DNA of 64,000 nt from Lingula anatina (lineage: Eukaryota > Brachiopoda > Lingulata > Lingulida > Lingulidae), in contig NW_019774847.1 in assembly GCF_001039355.2 (NCBI RefSeq), positions 236,599 through 300,598 of the forward strand. Direction: 5' to 3'. Both the position numbers and the translations under genes were made by a program. Below, in pieces: positions 37,386 to 50,684 of the stretch (its first letter is position 1; each line of letters starts with the position of its first letter). The notes under the pieces are model-generated. The model saw nothing but the letters and a program-made list of their open reading frames with translations, had not been told where the DNA came from and searched no databases.

Positions 37386-37797
37386 TGCACTCAGGATTGG
37401 AGGATGTAACTTTCAGTTGAACTCTTTCAACAGTTTGCACGATATGCAGCATAGTGTTCGCCGCTCAATCCCAACCTGATTATAGTCTCAAAGGCTCTTT
37501 TGTATTTGGAAACCACATATTGTACGGCCACGGTCAGTGTGACGGTCCCAGACGGTCATCGTACTCAGACAGGTGTGACAGGAACGGTAGTCCTAGGATT
37601 GGAAATCCAATTTAGAGTATACAGGTCAGGGTTAGTGGGAGTATTGAGGTTAATACATGGGACGGGGTGGATCCAGGATTATTTGAAGAGGGGGGAGGGG
37701 GGGGGGGGGGGGGGAGGGTCCGAAGGCGACCCCACCCCCTTGACGTGGGGTTCGGGGCCTGCTGGAAAATCGGCATGATCCGTTCATATTTACGGTA

Positions 37798-37830
<33 letters not shown>

Positions 37831-39687
37831 GGACAATTTTGGTGACGTTCGCCCCATAATTTCCAAATCGTAGTTTTGTTTTACTTTAAATTGCCTTTGT
37901 TCGGCAAAGAAGCAGGTTGATTTTGAAAATCGGCCCGATCAGTTTACATTTACGGTAATTATTCTTTTTTTTTTTTTTTTTTGCTTTGTTTTTTTGTTTT
38001 TTGTTTGAACATTTTCTTTTTTACACATTAGCATTTTCAGTGGCGTTTATAGCCCATGAAACTGAATCACTTGCTAGTTTTTCACTGTCCATGTTATATA
38101 CTGCCTGTAGTACAGAATGTAAGAGGGTAAGAGTGATTATGCTGTTTCAAAGCATTATGTGGTAGTGCATCAAAATTGGCCAAATAATTAATATAATTAT
38201 TAAAAGTTTTTTTACACAAATTTCAAGAGATATATTGAATAAAATTTTGATGAAAAATTTATCAGCGTGGAATTATCTTTTTCTTAAAGTTTTTGCACGA
38301 CTGCTTATTTGTCAAAGGTTACACGCTTTGGCTTTGAAGATATTTGACTGCAACAAAAAACTGGAAAAAATTGTCAGCATCTTCATAGATGTGTACCTGC
38401 CAAAAAGGCATGATATTACATCATGTAAATTCGCTACCAGGGGTTTTCATTCCCTTGCAGGGGTTCTGTACAGAACTTGACTAATAGCCAGGGTATAATG
38501 TTATCATATGCATACTCTCAAAGTGAAAAGGCAGAAGTTGAAAACTATGTACATTTTTATGGAACAAAAGACAATTTTAATATTTTACACACAATTTAAA
38601 CCACATAATTATGACTTTGAATTTGAAAAGTTTGCAAATCAAAATTATAGTTACCCCTCAGTGGTTATTATAATGTAAAATTCAAAGGTTTGGGATCCAA
38701 AAAGTGGTCTTTTCCCTCAATTTAGCCAAAAAGTAAACAAAGTACAAACAAGAACTTACAATCATAATAATTTAAAATTCTGAGGACACCAAAGTGGACA
38801 AGTTTATAACAGCACAAGATGCAATATTTTTGTGAGCGAATTTCATGTGATTTATAGATGTCCTATTTTGACAATATATTTTGAGATTGTAAATACTGAT
38901 TAATAGTTGTTATATATTCGGTTTCTATTAACTTGAATATATCAAACACATATAACAACATCTACAAGTCCACTTATTTCTAAAACGGTCAAGTTGCTCT
39001 ACTGCTGATAACTTTGATGGAAACTGTAAGGATGTACGGTAGAGGCACCCTTCAGTTAGTAATTAGTCCCTCACATGTGGGGAAGCAACTAACATCCCTT
39101 TTTGAATGTGCCTGTACAAACTTTTCCCAAATTTAATGAAAAACTTCAATAACTAGAAATATGGTCAAAATTTGACAATTTACACAAAACCAATGACATA
39201 GCTGTAGCAACAACAAATTAACAATTTCAAGGTTGCAGATGTTGAACATAATCTCACAATATGCAATAAGAGTTTTATACCCTGTGTGACAAATCTGTCA
39301 TTGGTGCTTTCAGTTGCAAGTCGAATTTTCCCAGCAAATTTGAGGAAATAATGCCTTCCAAATATCCCAGCTTGGCAAGTAGAGTGGATGTGGCACGTTG
39401 GATACAAACAGTGAGATATTACTGTTCACCTTGAATGACTCCATGAACTATCTCTAAGATCATCCAACAGTACTGCATAAAGCAAAGTGAGACTAGACAT
39501 CAGTACTGGTCATCCTTTAGGAGCCTTAATTGTCAGTGGAAATATTTTTAAAATGCTTTACTGAAATTATGTCTTATCTTCCCAATTAACATCCAAAAAG
39601 CAAATGATAATTGACAAGGAACTTGTTTGAGGCAACATGATATCAGACACAGCTTAAGATGGTCGGAAAGGAAGCTCAAGATCTTGT
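37386..39687. other. Spacer between copy D and EXOC5
   Basis: No coding gene recognised. It contains the 5' flank of copy D, a dispersed repeat (37664-37765), a (TTA)n run at 37797-37830 and a T-run (37965-37982). The right end, next to 39688, should hold the EXOC5 3' untranslated region. Confidence 0.5.
37664..37765 (+). repeat. Dispersed element fragment, same family as 1115-1390
   Basis: It shares, in the same order, ggatccaggattatttgaa, a G-run and gtggggttcggggc with the inverse complement of 1115-1390. Only one terminus is clear, so this copy may be truncated. A short echo of its right flank (cgatc.gttcatatttacggt) recurs at about 37940. Confidence 0.6.
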
Positions 39688-42600
39688 TCATTTAAACTGG
39701 TTTGCCAGCTTTGCTGTCTTGTAGTCTGTTCTCAACTGTATAAAAGTCATCATGACATTCTTGTCCAGCCCCGCCACATGTTCGCCGGTGCACACTTGCT
39801 TCAAGTTCTCTGGTACAACCACCAGCAGATTGCACAAGGAATGAAGGGTGTCAAAGAGCTGCGTAACCAGAAGAACACCAAATTCCTTAACACACTTTCT
39901 GTACTCATTCACGTCACAGATAGCCAACATAGCACCTGAAAATGTTACTGATTCATAAATACCAGATGAAATTCATACTTCAAAAATCATCCACATGAAA
40001 GATGTAAATGAGTAAATGTAAGTCACTTTAAAGATTTTGGTCTCAGTTTACAATTATGCCTATAGAAGTTAGCTTTTTAAACTAATACTAAAAACAGTAT
40101 TCTTATATATTATCAAAGCCTTGTGAATACTTTCAATTAGAACCTTTTCAAATTAGAAAGTGAGGAATTATTCTGAAAAGAGGTTCCCCTTTTTATACAT
40201 GACAACATTTTAAAACCAAATATCCTGCAAAGGCAATATACTGACCCAATGAGTTATACTGGAACTGCAGTAAGTGCTCATACACCACTCTGTGAAAGCG
40301 TATGCCAAGTTCAGTGAGGACAGCTTCCAGGTTCTTTCCGTCAAGACTTTCTCTAATCCCTCTAAGCAGACCGTGTACATATTTCACTACCTGAATACAT
40401 GCCTTCAAGAGCAAGGGAAAAAACATGATGAGTTATGTGAACTTTATAATAAATTAGATTCCAAAGAAAAAACAATCACTTTATACTTTTTCAATTGTTG
40501 CTGTGCTGGAAAGATGAAGAAGTGACTGTGCAAGAATTCCATGTTTTGCAAAGAGTTGGGACTTGGCTGGAACATGATCAATTATAGCACCTTAAATTTG
40601 ATATTCATTTTCTCTATACACATTTCAAACACAAAGAAATGGTTACATCATTACAGTGCAGAATCTATAACTATGACCTGTGTGTATATGTGTTTTATTA
40701 TTTCAAGAGATTTGAAACTCAATACCACTTAAAAAACATCAGATACAGAGCATTGCATATCTGTAATTTTTATGTAGTTAAAGAAATTCTCAATTTAGAG
40801 GTCTCTAGTTTGATTGATCTATCCAGTTTGATCCTACCTGTGAATACATTAACATTGGAGCCTCCTCATTCTCTGGCTTAAAGTCAGTCCGCTTCTGTTC
40901 AGTAGACAGGACATACTTGATCCAACCAACCACTGCCTGGATGGTCCTGAGAAGGGAATAATTCCAATTTCAGTAAATTTTGAAAATAAAGGATTCTTCA
41001 CAAAAATCAAACATGAATGACATTTTATCATGCAGTGCTCCCATAAAACTGTCTGATTTAGTTTACAAATAAAAATGCTTCTCAGGGGATTATCCAGAGA
41101 TATTTTCTGACAGTCTTCCAAATTATCCTTGTTGATCCATCCTCCATTTTTGACCGTCTTCCGACCAAAAAAAATTAGATACCCATCAAAGTAAACTTGA
41201 AAATCTGACTGTCTTCCGGAAGACCCAGAAGACGGTCTCAATCTGCCTATATTTTTGTTAAATTGTTCCCATAATTTATTCAACTTACAAAGCACTTAAT
41301 CTTATCTCATGTCTGAATACATGGTTCCTACCTGTCCAGACCAATATCTAGTTTGTTCTCCATTTGCTCCATCAACTCCCGCTTTCTTTGCAAACATTCA
41401 CTGTGCCTTGGGGAAGAACTGGAAAATGATTAAAATACAATGAATATCTAATTTCAAAGTAATTTCATAGCTGCCATTAAAGGAAATGCAATATTAACAA
41501 TTTCACATTGTGATAACATATTGTGACTAAAGAATAAGTGTTTATACATGTACATGTTAACAGCTTGCAGAGGTAATAAACAGTAGCAATTGTCCTTAAC
41601 ATAAATGGTAAAGACAATGTAGCATAAAAGTAGGATAATTCACATCCTACCTAATAAGTGGTACCAAGTTGTCATTAAATTGTTTCTCAAACAAGTGAAA
41701 TATTGTGTTTGAATCCCCAACTACAGCGAAGAAATATGTGTCTGGTGTGCTCTTTGGTTCTGGCAGGGGAATGGCTGGAAAAAAACATAATTAAGTTTTA
41801 ATGTTATCCATGATAACAAAAATTAACTCAGTCACAAGATATTATAACATGAGAAGAAAAAGAATACAAACATCCCACTACAGATATAATCTCAAGATGA
41901 CATTATCATTATTTTTCATCTATATCATTTTACTTGACTGCGAAATTATCTTTACCTTGCAGTCCCAGTTCAATAGCATAATCAATGTGTTCTATACACA
42001 GATACTGCACCAGGCAGTCAAACACCTTCACTGCATTGTTTGATGTTTCTGACTGACTGGATAGCTGTAAAATGGAAAGCCATATTGACTCATTCTTATT
42101 TCAACTGACTATTTCGTTCTGACACTTTTCACTAAACACATGTCTCACGTTAAATATTTTACATTTTGCATAAGTGAACAGAAAAAAAGATTGAAAACGA
42201 TTATTCAATAGTTAACAACCTTTTAAAGTATTTTTATTATAATATTGTTCCATCTCTAACCAATAATTGAGGACAAAATGTCTTGATTTTTCTCAACCCT
42301 ATGCTCTTTTCATTGCATTTTCATATTTTTCTGTAGCCTTTTGAAATGTATAATGCCACTTCATTATTCCAAAGTTTTCCGTCAAAAAATATCTTAGTTC
42401 TGATATACTTCAAGCAATTTCTACTAAAAATAAACAAATTAACAAATAAATAATACAGTGCATACTTACTGCTTGACACCTTTTAAATGCCATTTTTGAT
42501 TCCTGCAAGACATTGATCGCCACCTCATGTGATAAGAATGTTTCTCCGCTGTAATTTTCTGTGGGTGCTCCTATGTTGATATTCATTTTAGCTTGCATTT

Positions 42601-45600
42601 CTCTACGGAAATCATGCATGCTAAAAAAGAAAAATAAAAAACTGGTAAAAAACTGGTAAAGTTTATGAGATGATATTCAAATATAGTCCTCACTACTGAA
42701 CCAATATGACTCAAGTTCTAAAATGTCAACATAAATTTTTTCACTTTCCATTTAAACATACAATTTTACCCTTCCCCTCTTCTACAATCGACAACTGAAA
42801 AACAACTCATTTATGATGCCATTAAATTAAACCATATGGCATCAAAACCCAATGTTTAAATTAGGTGTTCACTATTTGTATCCAATCTTAACTGTAGTTT
42901 TCATCACAAATGCCTAATAAACTAAGGATTTCTAAATATTTCATCCAGTCTGACATAGGCTATATAGTAAATATCATAATAAAATAGACCTCTGTAAAAC
43001 ATGTGGAGCAAGCCTTTTCATATCTACAGCTACAAAATATTCATATTCAGCAAAATCATTCAAAAATATAATCAACCTATGGTGCATGTAAACAATAACT
43101 TACGTTCCTGTTTGAATTTGTCTCTTCTGGTGACTTTTGGAATCATAGTACCTCTGAAGTACAGCTGCTAGCCTTTCCTTCAGAAACTGCATTTCAACAC
43201 TATAACAGAAGCAAAAGGATAACAATTTGCGTGGTCTGCCCATTAGTTGTAAAAAAGTGCACATGCATGTGTGTACATGTGCATGAAAGAGAGACAGAGA
43301 GTGAGAGAGAAAGATGCAATCTGTTTTAAATCATCTATTATATATTAAGCAATAGTCAGAACTATGATGTGAAAATAATCACTGAAATCCTCTATGAAAT
43401 GTTTTAATTTACCTTATGTAAGTGTCTAAATAACGTCCAAATAAACTTTTCAAAGACTTTTGTAGGAATGATGTATCACTTCCCATAGTCAGCTGAGTAG
43501 ATAGGTCTTTGGAGAGCTGTACTGTCCTACAAAATGTAAGCAGACTTTTAAGCTTTACAAGCAACAATGGAGACCGTGATATAAAGAGAAATACAGTAAA
43601 AAATAAACTCCTTTGGGTGTTTTGTAACTCAAGATGAGAAAAATTCCTGATAAAACCTTTAATATCTTATTATTCTTTGCATATCAATCAATACTAAATA
43701 CTCCTATATATCACTGTGGTTATGGTTAGTTTATATGATCTATCACATTCATATAAACATATATATTTCAAATAGCTATAAAACTGATCAATTTTTTATG
43801 TTCACTGACCTTGTATACAGATCATATAAATTATTTAAATATTCCTCAGCATCATCTTTGTGAGTTAACTTGCTTGTTATGTGTTCCTAAACAAAAGGGA
43901 AAAAATTGTAAAATAATGTGATTTTTAGTCAATTAATCACTTGATATGTTATTTTTCAAATTTATCTACAAAAATTACCATAATATTTATCTTTATTATT
44001 GAAATACTTGATGTTTCAACATGAGTCAACATGGACAGACAGTGATCAATGACAATTCCAATATCTTTATATAAAATGTAGCAGAATAATACCTTCATGA
44101 AAAATGGAAAAAATTTGAATCTTTGAAAAAAAAAGTGCAAAAATTAAGAAAATATTCCCAGGATACCTGAAGTGTTCTGTGATAAATGTTGAGCACAAAC
44201 TTAGTCATCACTGCCTCAGGGTTGATGAAGACTTCATTGATTAACTCACTTGTTTTCTCACACAAAGGCAAAATCTCATCAAATATTCCAGGCTTCAAAA
44301 ATGCACCCTAAATGAGAAAATAGCTCCCTTGTAAAAGTACATTTAAAAATGAAAAGGTCACAATTTATTAATATTCCATAATAACAATCCAAAGCACACA
44401 GAGAGTTATTAACAGCTAGTGGAGAACTAATAAATGACACCATGTTGCTAGATAATTCCTCACTGCAAACAGCAATAACAACATAGTTCAATAAACATGC
44501 ATATCAATCATGTATTAACACCGATAAAACAATACTTACTCTTTGACTTTCTTCTATAAAAGCATCAATGCACTGATTATATCCCTGTAAAAACAATGCA
44601 GTTACTTTGATAAAGAACAAGAAATTAAGATGAGAGGCTGAAAGCGAAAAAACAAAATCCATTTTAAAACATACTTTTACAAAAATTATCAATGATATTT
44701 TTCTTGGTTGCTGTCATAAACATGTAGTCGTAGCACTTACCTTGAAATTTGACAAGACAAGAGCTATTTTCTTCATTTTTCTTGTTTGACCTTCATTGTG
44801 GGCTCTAACAAAGTCTTCTATTAATGCCATCTCAATTTCATCATATTTCTCTGAAATAAAGATTAAACATGTTAATTAAATTTTTTAAAATCATGTTTGG
44901 AAAATGCCAGTCAATCTTTGACAATGGCAACTTATGACACTTTTTTCTGTTTTTTGTTCCAATTAATTATCTACTATGTAAAACTTCTTTTTGTTTCTAC
45001 AAAACATAGGTACCACAACTTACTTGCTATTCCTTCTCTCGCCTTATTAAATCTGGAAATACAAAAATTGGATGTATTTATAAAAGAGGCACCTGGGGCC
45101 AAGCATGCTCAATTCTGAATTCTTATAACAATCACGACATCCTCATAATAGCCAAATAAAACTTTAGGCAATCCCACAGCACAAATGTAAGCTTATCCAT
45201 TCAGATACTTGCAGCATAAATGTATACTTTTATAAGATAAAATTGTCTGACCTCTCCTTTTGATCCCCCTTTTTGTGGGAGGGTCACTACAGATTGATCA
45301 CTTGGTTAAAAACAGAAAAAAGCTGTAAGAACTCAACACTGGTAAAAAAAATATATACTGGGGTTGGTGACAGTCCTTCCACACTGTACTGCTTGTCATA
45401 CCTGTCATTCTGAGGAATTTCTTGGGAAATAACATAGAGTTTCTGGATGACATCAGCCGCTGCTTGTAGCTTGAAAACAAAACGTTGCACTGATAATAAA
45501 AGTACTCTACATCGTCCTTACTTTCAAGATTTAATAAAAAAAATAATTCAGCCATCAGACAAATGCAGCCTGCTCTATGGTTGTATATGTTACAATATGT

Positions 45601-46966
45601 TCATAAAAATCTTATAATATTACAAAAAAAAAAGAGGTTTTGATTTGATATTTGAAAAATATATTTGATTTGAAAAATTTAATTTATTTCAATTGTACCT
45701 GAGCAGATCCAGCATGGAATGGATCCTTGAAAACAGGAGAGGTAGGAGGTTCATCTGATAAAAATTCTGCAAAATAATTCATCAGTGTCTGTGCCTCCAC
45801 AGTTCTGGTTCTGGGGATGTTTGCTCCTTCTAGAAGATCTCCCAAGTGAACCACTTTTGTGGCCACAAAATTGATCTGTTCATCTAATCTTTGGTAGTGG
45901 GCAAAAGCAGTCTAAAAATAATGCATTAATATGTGAACATGGGTATTATTAAACTGAACAATTACAATGAATAAAGGCCAAATAAATGTGCAACAAAATT
46001 AATCAGGAATGCAGTGAAACTGGCCAGGTGCAACATGAATAACAAAGTTTGATATTTATGAGAAAAAATACCTGATTTTGCTTTTGTAGTTCAGATACCC
46101 GTTGACGATGCTTTTTTTCTTCCTCTTTCACCTGGGTCTCCAGCCTCTCAGCTCTCTTTGCAACTCTCACTTCTTCCTCTTTAAGATCTAAAATCATCTT
46201 TTCAAAGGCTTGATGCAATGACATTGGATCAAAGTCTGCGCTGGTGGTACACTTGCCATTTGTTGCCTTCCAAGCAAGTCTTTCAACAAACTCTTCTGGG
46301 TTAAAGGGATCCTACAATAAAAGTACCATCTTTTATAGACATCAAAGGAAGAAGAAAAAAACAAAGAAATTCATCTGTTTCTAGTGTAACAAGGTAACAG
46401 TCAAAACAGATACATATGAACATCTGCCTGAGGGGCTTTTACTGAAACAAAGAGTACACAAGATATATACCCTGGTACCTACTGTACAAATTAGATTATT
46501 TGCATGTTTCTTGTCTTAACACATTTTATAACATACAACTAACATGGTACAAGCATGACTCTTGATAATACATATATTTCAGTCTCCCATTACATTTTAT
46601 ACATCCATTGTTCATAACAGGAGAGCAAGAGATAACAGAATCATAGCCTAATTTGGTATTCCATGAGTTGAATATCTTTACTCTCAAAACTTTTACTGTA
46701 AATTTGTAACGGTCATCGTACTAGTCCAAAGAATCTTTAACATGGTGCATGTATTATAATTAAACTTCAATAGTTTATATAGATATATGGGGTTGTGATT
46801 CGAAATATGTCCGTCCTCTCTCTTCCTCTCTCACTCTGGACAGAGCAAACCGTATCGTCTTTTTATAAACGTCTTTATTGCATGATCATTCCACAGATAT
46901 CATAAACTGATACACAAAACTTTAAAATATAAAACCACTTACATTCTGAACCTCTTGCAGAGCCAT
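39688..46966 (-). CDS. EXOC5: Exocyst complex component 5 (Sec10)
   Basis: Eighteen exons, in order: 46943-46966, 46072-46311, 45699-45911, 45402-45469, 45024-45052, 44741-44850, 44540-44584, 44167-44307, 43810-43886, 43413-43526, 43104-43199, 42470-42620, 41956-42064, 41651-41774, 41332-41418, 40838-40946, 40246-40402, 39688-39935. All phases agree and give 713 residues (human 708). EXOC5 is a subunit of the octameric exocyst that tethers secretory vesicles to the plasma membrane. Exon 2 encodes the charged N-terminal coiled coil. Strong matches include VATKVVHLGDLLEGAN, GETFLSHEVAINVLQES, LCIEHIDYA, LGIRFHRVVYEHL and LFDTLHSLCNLLVV. The first exon (M-A-L-Q-E-V-Q-N) is only eight codons. It shares a short upstream region with MOCS3. 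Intron 15 holds a MITE-like insertion. Confidence 0.96.
41083..41250 (-). repeat. MITE-like element in EXOC5 intron 15, same family as 35654-35778
   Basis: Read on the minus strand it shares cttctgggtct.ccggaaga, gtcagattttcaagtttac, gggtatctaatt and gactgtcagaaaata with 35654-35778, and adds about 40 internal bases. The termini are more decayed (caggggattatccagag at one side). It explains a chance open frame running into exon 16. Confidence 0.75.
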
Positions 46967-47357
46967 TTTTAGGATTTCGAACCGCCTGAAGAGTGTTTAT
47001 GTCCCCATGTAAAAATTACGTCTCCTGTATACACCCAATTTGACTCGACTGATTCCTCTATTATTGTCCGGAGTTGTACAATTTGTCTTTTACAGTGTTC
47101 AAATATTTTCCCAGAAAAATGGCATAAAAGTATGAGTGAAATAAATGAAATTATAAAAACATTAATAAAATACTCCCAAGAAGTCCTTTGAAAAATTCAA
47201 TTTCACAACTCTCTATCGAATTTCAGGGAACTAAGCAAACTGAGCTCTTCCTTTGAGAAGATTCGTTTCCTAATAAACACATGTTTCTGTTGTCATCTCG
47301 TTGGGTTGCCGCATGTTTCATGTTTATTTCTTTTATCACTGGTGATTTTTGTGAATT
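46967..47357. promoter_or_regulatory. Shared intergenic region between divergent EXOC5 and MOCS3
   Basis: The two start codons face away from each other across 391 bp, so this stretch probably acts as a bidirectional promoter. No TATA box or other specific element could be assigned with confidence. Confidence 0.6.
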
Positions 47358-50300
47358 ATGGAAAGTGAACTTCATGAATTGCGAAGACAACTCCAGGAAA
47401 AGACAAAAGAGATTAATAGACTTAATCTACTTTTACGGGAAAAGGTTTGTCATTCTTATCATTTTTCAAATCACTGTCCATTTTCATAACGTTAAATTTC
47501 AATTGAATTTTTTACTTTTTTGCCGAGAACTTCTCATAGTTTCTGGATGCCAATTTCCTTATTAATTCCATTCATATCATTTTTATAATTTTACACTATT
47601 GACTTCATACACACAACTGGTACAAATACAGTATTGATCTGTGTAAAATAAGAGCAGCAACAGAGATTTTGAAAAATAATAATGATTGAAAATAAAAAAA
47701 ACTTAAATGCTAATAATGGGGGCGTCTCGATAGTCCGAGGTTCATTGGTCGGAAGGTTCATTGGTCCAAAAATTGGTAACATTTCATTGTTTTTTAAATC
47801 ATGCGTTCATTGGTCCGAAGGTTCTACATGTACATGTACTGTATATAGTGAACCTTCGGACTATTGCTACGGCCCCACTAAAAACTCTAAAAACTTGGCA
47901 TATTTGCATGAATGCAAAAGAACTTTTATTGCTGTACCAATATTAGGCAAGGCTTTTATACTACAAAGTTTCATGCTTTGTACTCTGATATTCTGATATG
48001 TACTATTTGTGTTAGCCATAAATAAGAGTGCTAACACATGATATTCCATGATACTCTTAAACCATTTCACCATTTTTCATTGGACAAGAGAGGTAATTTC
48101 CATTCAGATGGAAAGCATCCTCTGATTTTTCATTTGACCACAAAAACTGCCTTACACTTTTCTTCGTGGCACATAACCTTATAATGGCTATTTCACATCT
48201 TAAATTGGGGATACAAAAAGTCTTCACATTTTCTGTTATGATAAATTGAAAACCTGTCATAAGTGTGTGATCTACACTCTTTGTCAAATGTTTCAGATAC
48301 TATATTGAAAGTCCTTATTATCACAGTCACACCTTTCAAGCCACTATTTCTTTATTAATACCATAAAGAGTAGCCACTATCTAACCATGATAAAAATGAG
48401 TTGTTCTGTTTATGGTGTGGAAGTAGCTCAAACCAATTACAGTTGCTTACCAAAACAGTAATTTAAGCAATTTAAGTAAGAAATTATTATTCATAATACT
48501 ATATAGTGTGTGTTTTGTATCAAATATTATGAATAAATATAAGGGTGTTTAATATTGAATGAACTTTAGGATGGCCTTGGCAACTTGGATGTCACACTCC
48601 CATTCACCAGTGCAGATACAAATGTCAGCCATCCAGATATACCATGTGAAACTTTAAGTAATGCAAGCATTGCAAGGTACAGCAGGCAGCTGATATTGCC
48701 AGAAGTTGGCGTAAAAGGTAAACCATTTATACTTACAGTGCCATGGAATGTCATTTTTTTTTCACATTTTTAACATAGAGATAAGTTTAAATCTTGCATA
48801 TAAAATGTGTAATGAAACTGTCATTTGAGGCGCAGGAACAGTGCAACATTATGAATGACTTGAATTTTGTTTAGATTAATATCTCTTTGGTTGCATTTCC
48901 ATCATTTAATTTATGAAAAGAAAAACCACTTATTCATTCTACAAATTTACAATGTTGTTTTTATTATATATATTAAAACATCAAAAGCAGTTTATCAGCA
49001 TGAATGACTTTTGGCTCTTCAGGATTTTCAAATGTAATTCAATTGTAAACAGTTAAGTTAGAAAGACATATTTACTTCTATCCAGGAACATATGATTTTG
49101 TTTTGTTTTGGTTTGTTTTTCTGCTAAATAACTGTGAGGCTTTGTTGATTGCTAGCATGTGTAATTTATACGAAATGTCATTTTGACATTTTTTGCTCAC
49201 CACATTGAATAGATATAACCACATGATCCTCACTTATCTATAAAGCTTTCTTGAACTATGATAAGTATACAGTAATGTGCAAAATGTGTTAGAGTGAGTT
49301 AAAACAAATACCCTCTTAAGTTTTAATATATATATTTTGTTTTGTTTTGTTTTGCTCTAGGGCAGCTGGCATTGGCTAATGCATCTGTGCTGATAGTTGG
49401 TGCTGGAGGCCTGGGGTGTCCGGCTGCACTATATCTTGCTGCTGCAGGCACTGGTATTGTTTGTTCCTTATATGAGTCATTTGTAGATTTGTAAACCCCA
49501 TTTTATTAAATTAATTCAGTGACAAACAGTTCTGACTATAATGGTAATTTATTGAGCTCTATATGATAGATGTGATGCATATGTGGGCTCTCTTTGGTAT
49601 GGTTAATATATTAAAAAGTTTTATTATTGATTTTGGTATTCATTTGTGACTGGATATTAATTAATGCAAAAATATAATGATATAATAAATTNAAATTCTG
49701 ACTATAATGATAATTTATTGAGCTCTATATGATAGATGTGATGCATTTGTGGGCTCTCTTTGGTATGGTTAATATATTAAAAAGTTTTATTATTGATTTT
49801 GGTATTCATTTGTGACTGGATATTAATGCAAAAATATAATGATATAATAAATTTGGTATACTCATATATTATATTATATTATATTATATTATATTATATT
49901 ATATTATATTATATTATATTATATTATATTATATTATATTATATTATATTATATCAGATAATTGAAAAGAGTGATCTAGGAATTTGCATAGTAAAGAAAG
50001 AATATTTATTCCAGGTTGTCTTGGGCTGTTGGATTATGATACAGTGGAATTGAGCAACCTCCATCGGCAGGTTTTACACACAGAGCAACGCGTTTCAGTC
50101 CCGAAGTCATCTTCTGCAGCCTTTGGATGCAATCAGTAATAAATCAATTAAATAATGCAGAATTTAGTCAATATATGATTTTAAAGGAAATAATCTTTTA
50201 AGTGCTTTTCTCCTGCGACGTCTTGTATATACTAGACATGGTCAGAGATTTTTTACTTCTTTTGAACAGAAAATAGAAATAATTTTCAACAAAGTATGTA

Positions 50301-50621
50301 CTTGTTAGCATTTCTTTTCAGGCTTAACTCCACTGTGCGGTGCATTCCTTACCATATGCAATTAGATAGTCAGAATGCTCTACAGCTTTTAAGGCAGTAT
50401 CCTTTTAAATTTTCTATTCTTTAATAAGAGTCTTACTTATCAGATTGAATTTGAACACAATATGTGTATATATGATATAAGTTAAGCTTGTTATTTGTTA
50501 TTGAATAGATTCATATGTTAGTTTTTCATATAATTTTGAAATATGTATGTAGAGAGAGTAAATGAAGAAGTACTTTTCATGATTTATGCTTTTTGTAATT
50601 TATATTGTTATGAGTTAAAAG

Positions 50622-50684
<63 letters not shown>

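Noticed and set aside
40849-41295. 148-codon minus-strand open frame over EXOC5 exon 16 and intron 15
   Set aside because: Only its last part is EXOC5 coding. The rest runs through intron and the MITE-like element at 41083-41250.
47281-47565. 94-codon plus-strand frame over the MOCS3 first exon
   Set aside because: It is in a different frame from the M-E-S-E-L start that splices correctly to exon 2, and it has no family similarity.
50015-50135. Apparent stop (CAG TAA) ending the MOCS3 reading frame in exon 4
   Set aside because: The stop lies past a GTAATA donor at 50136. Splicing after ...AATCA joins CA to the G of exon 5 and gives an in-frame Gln followed by [10 protein letters not shown], as expected for the family.
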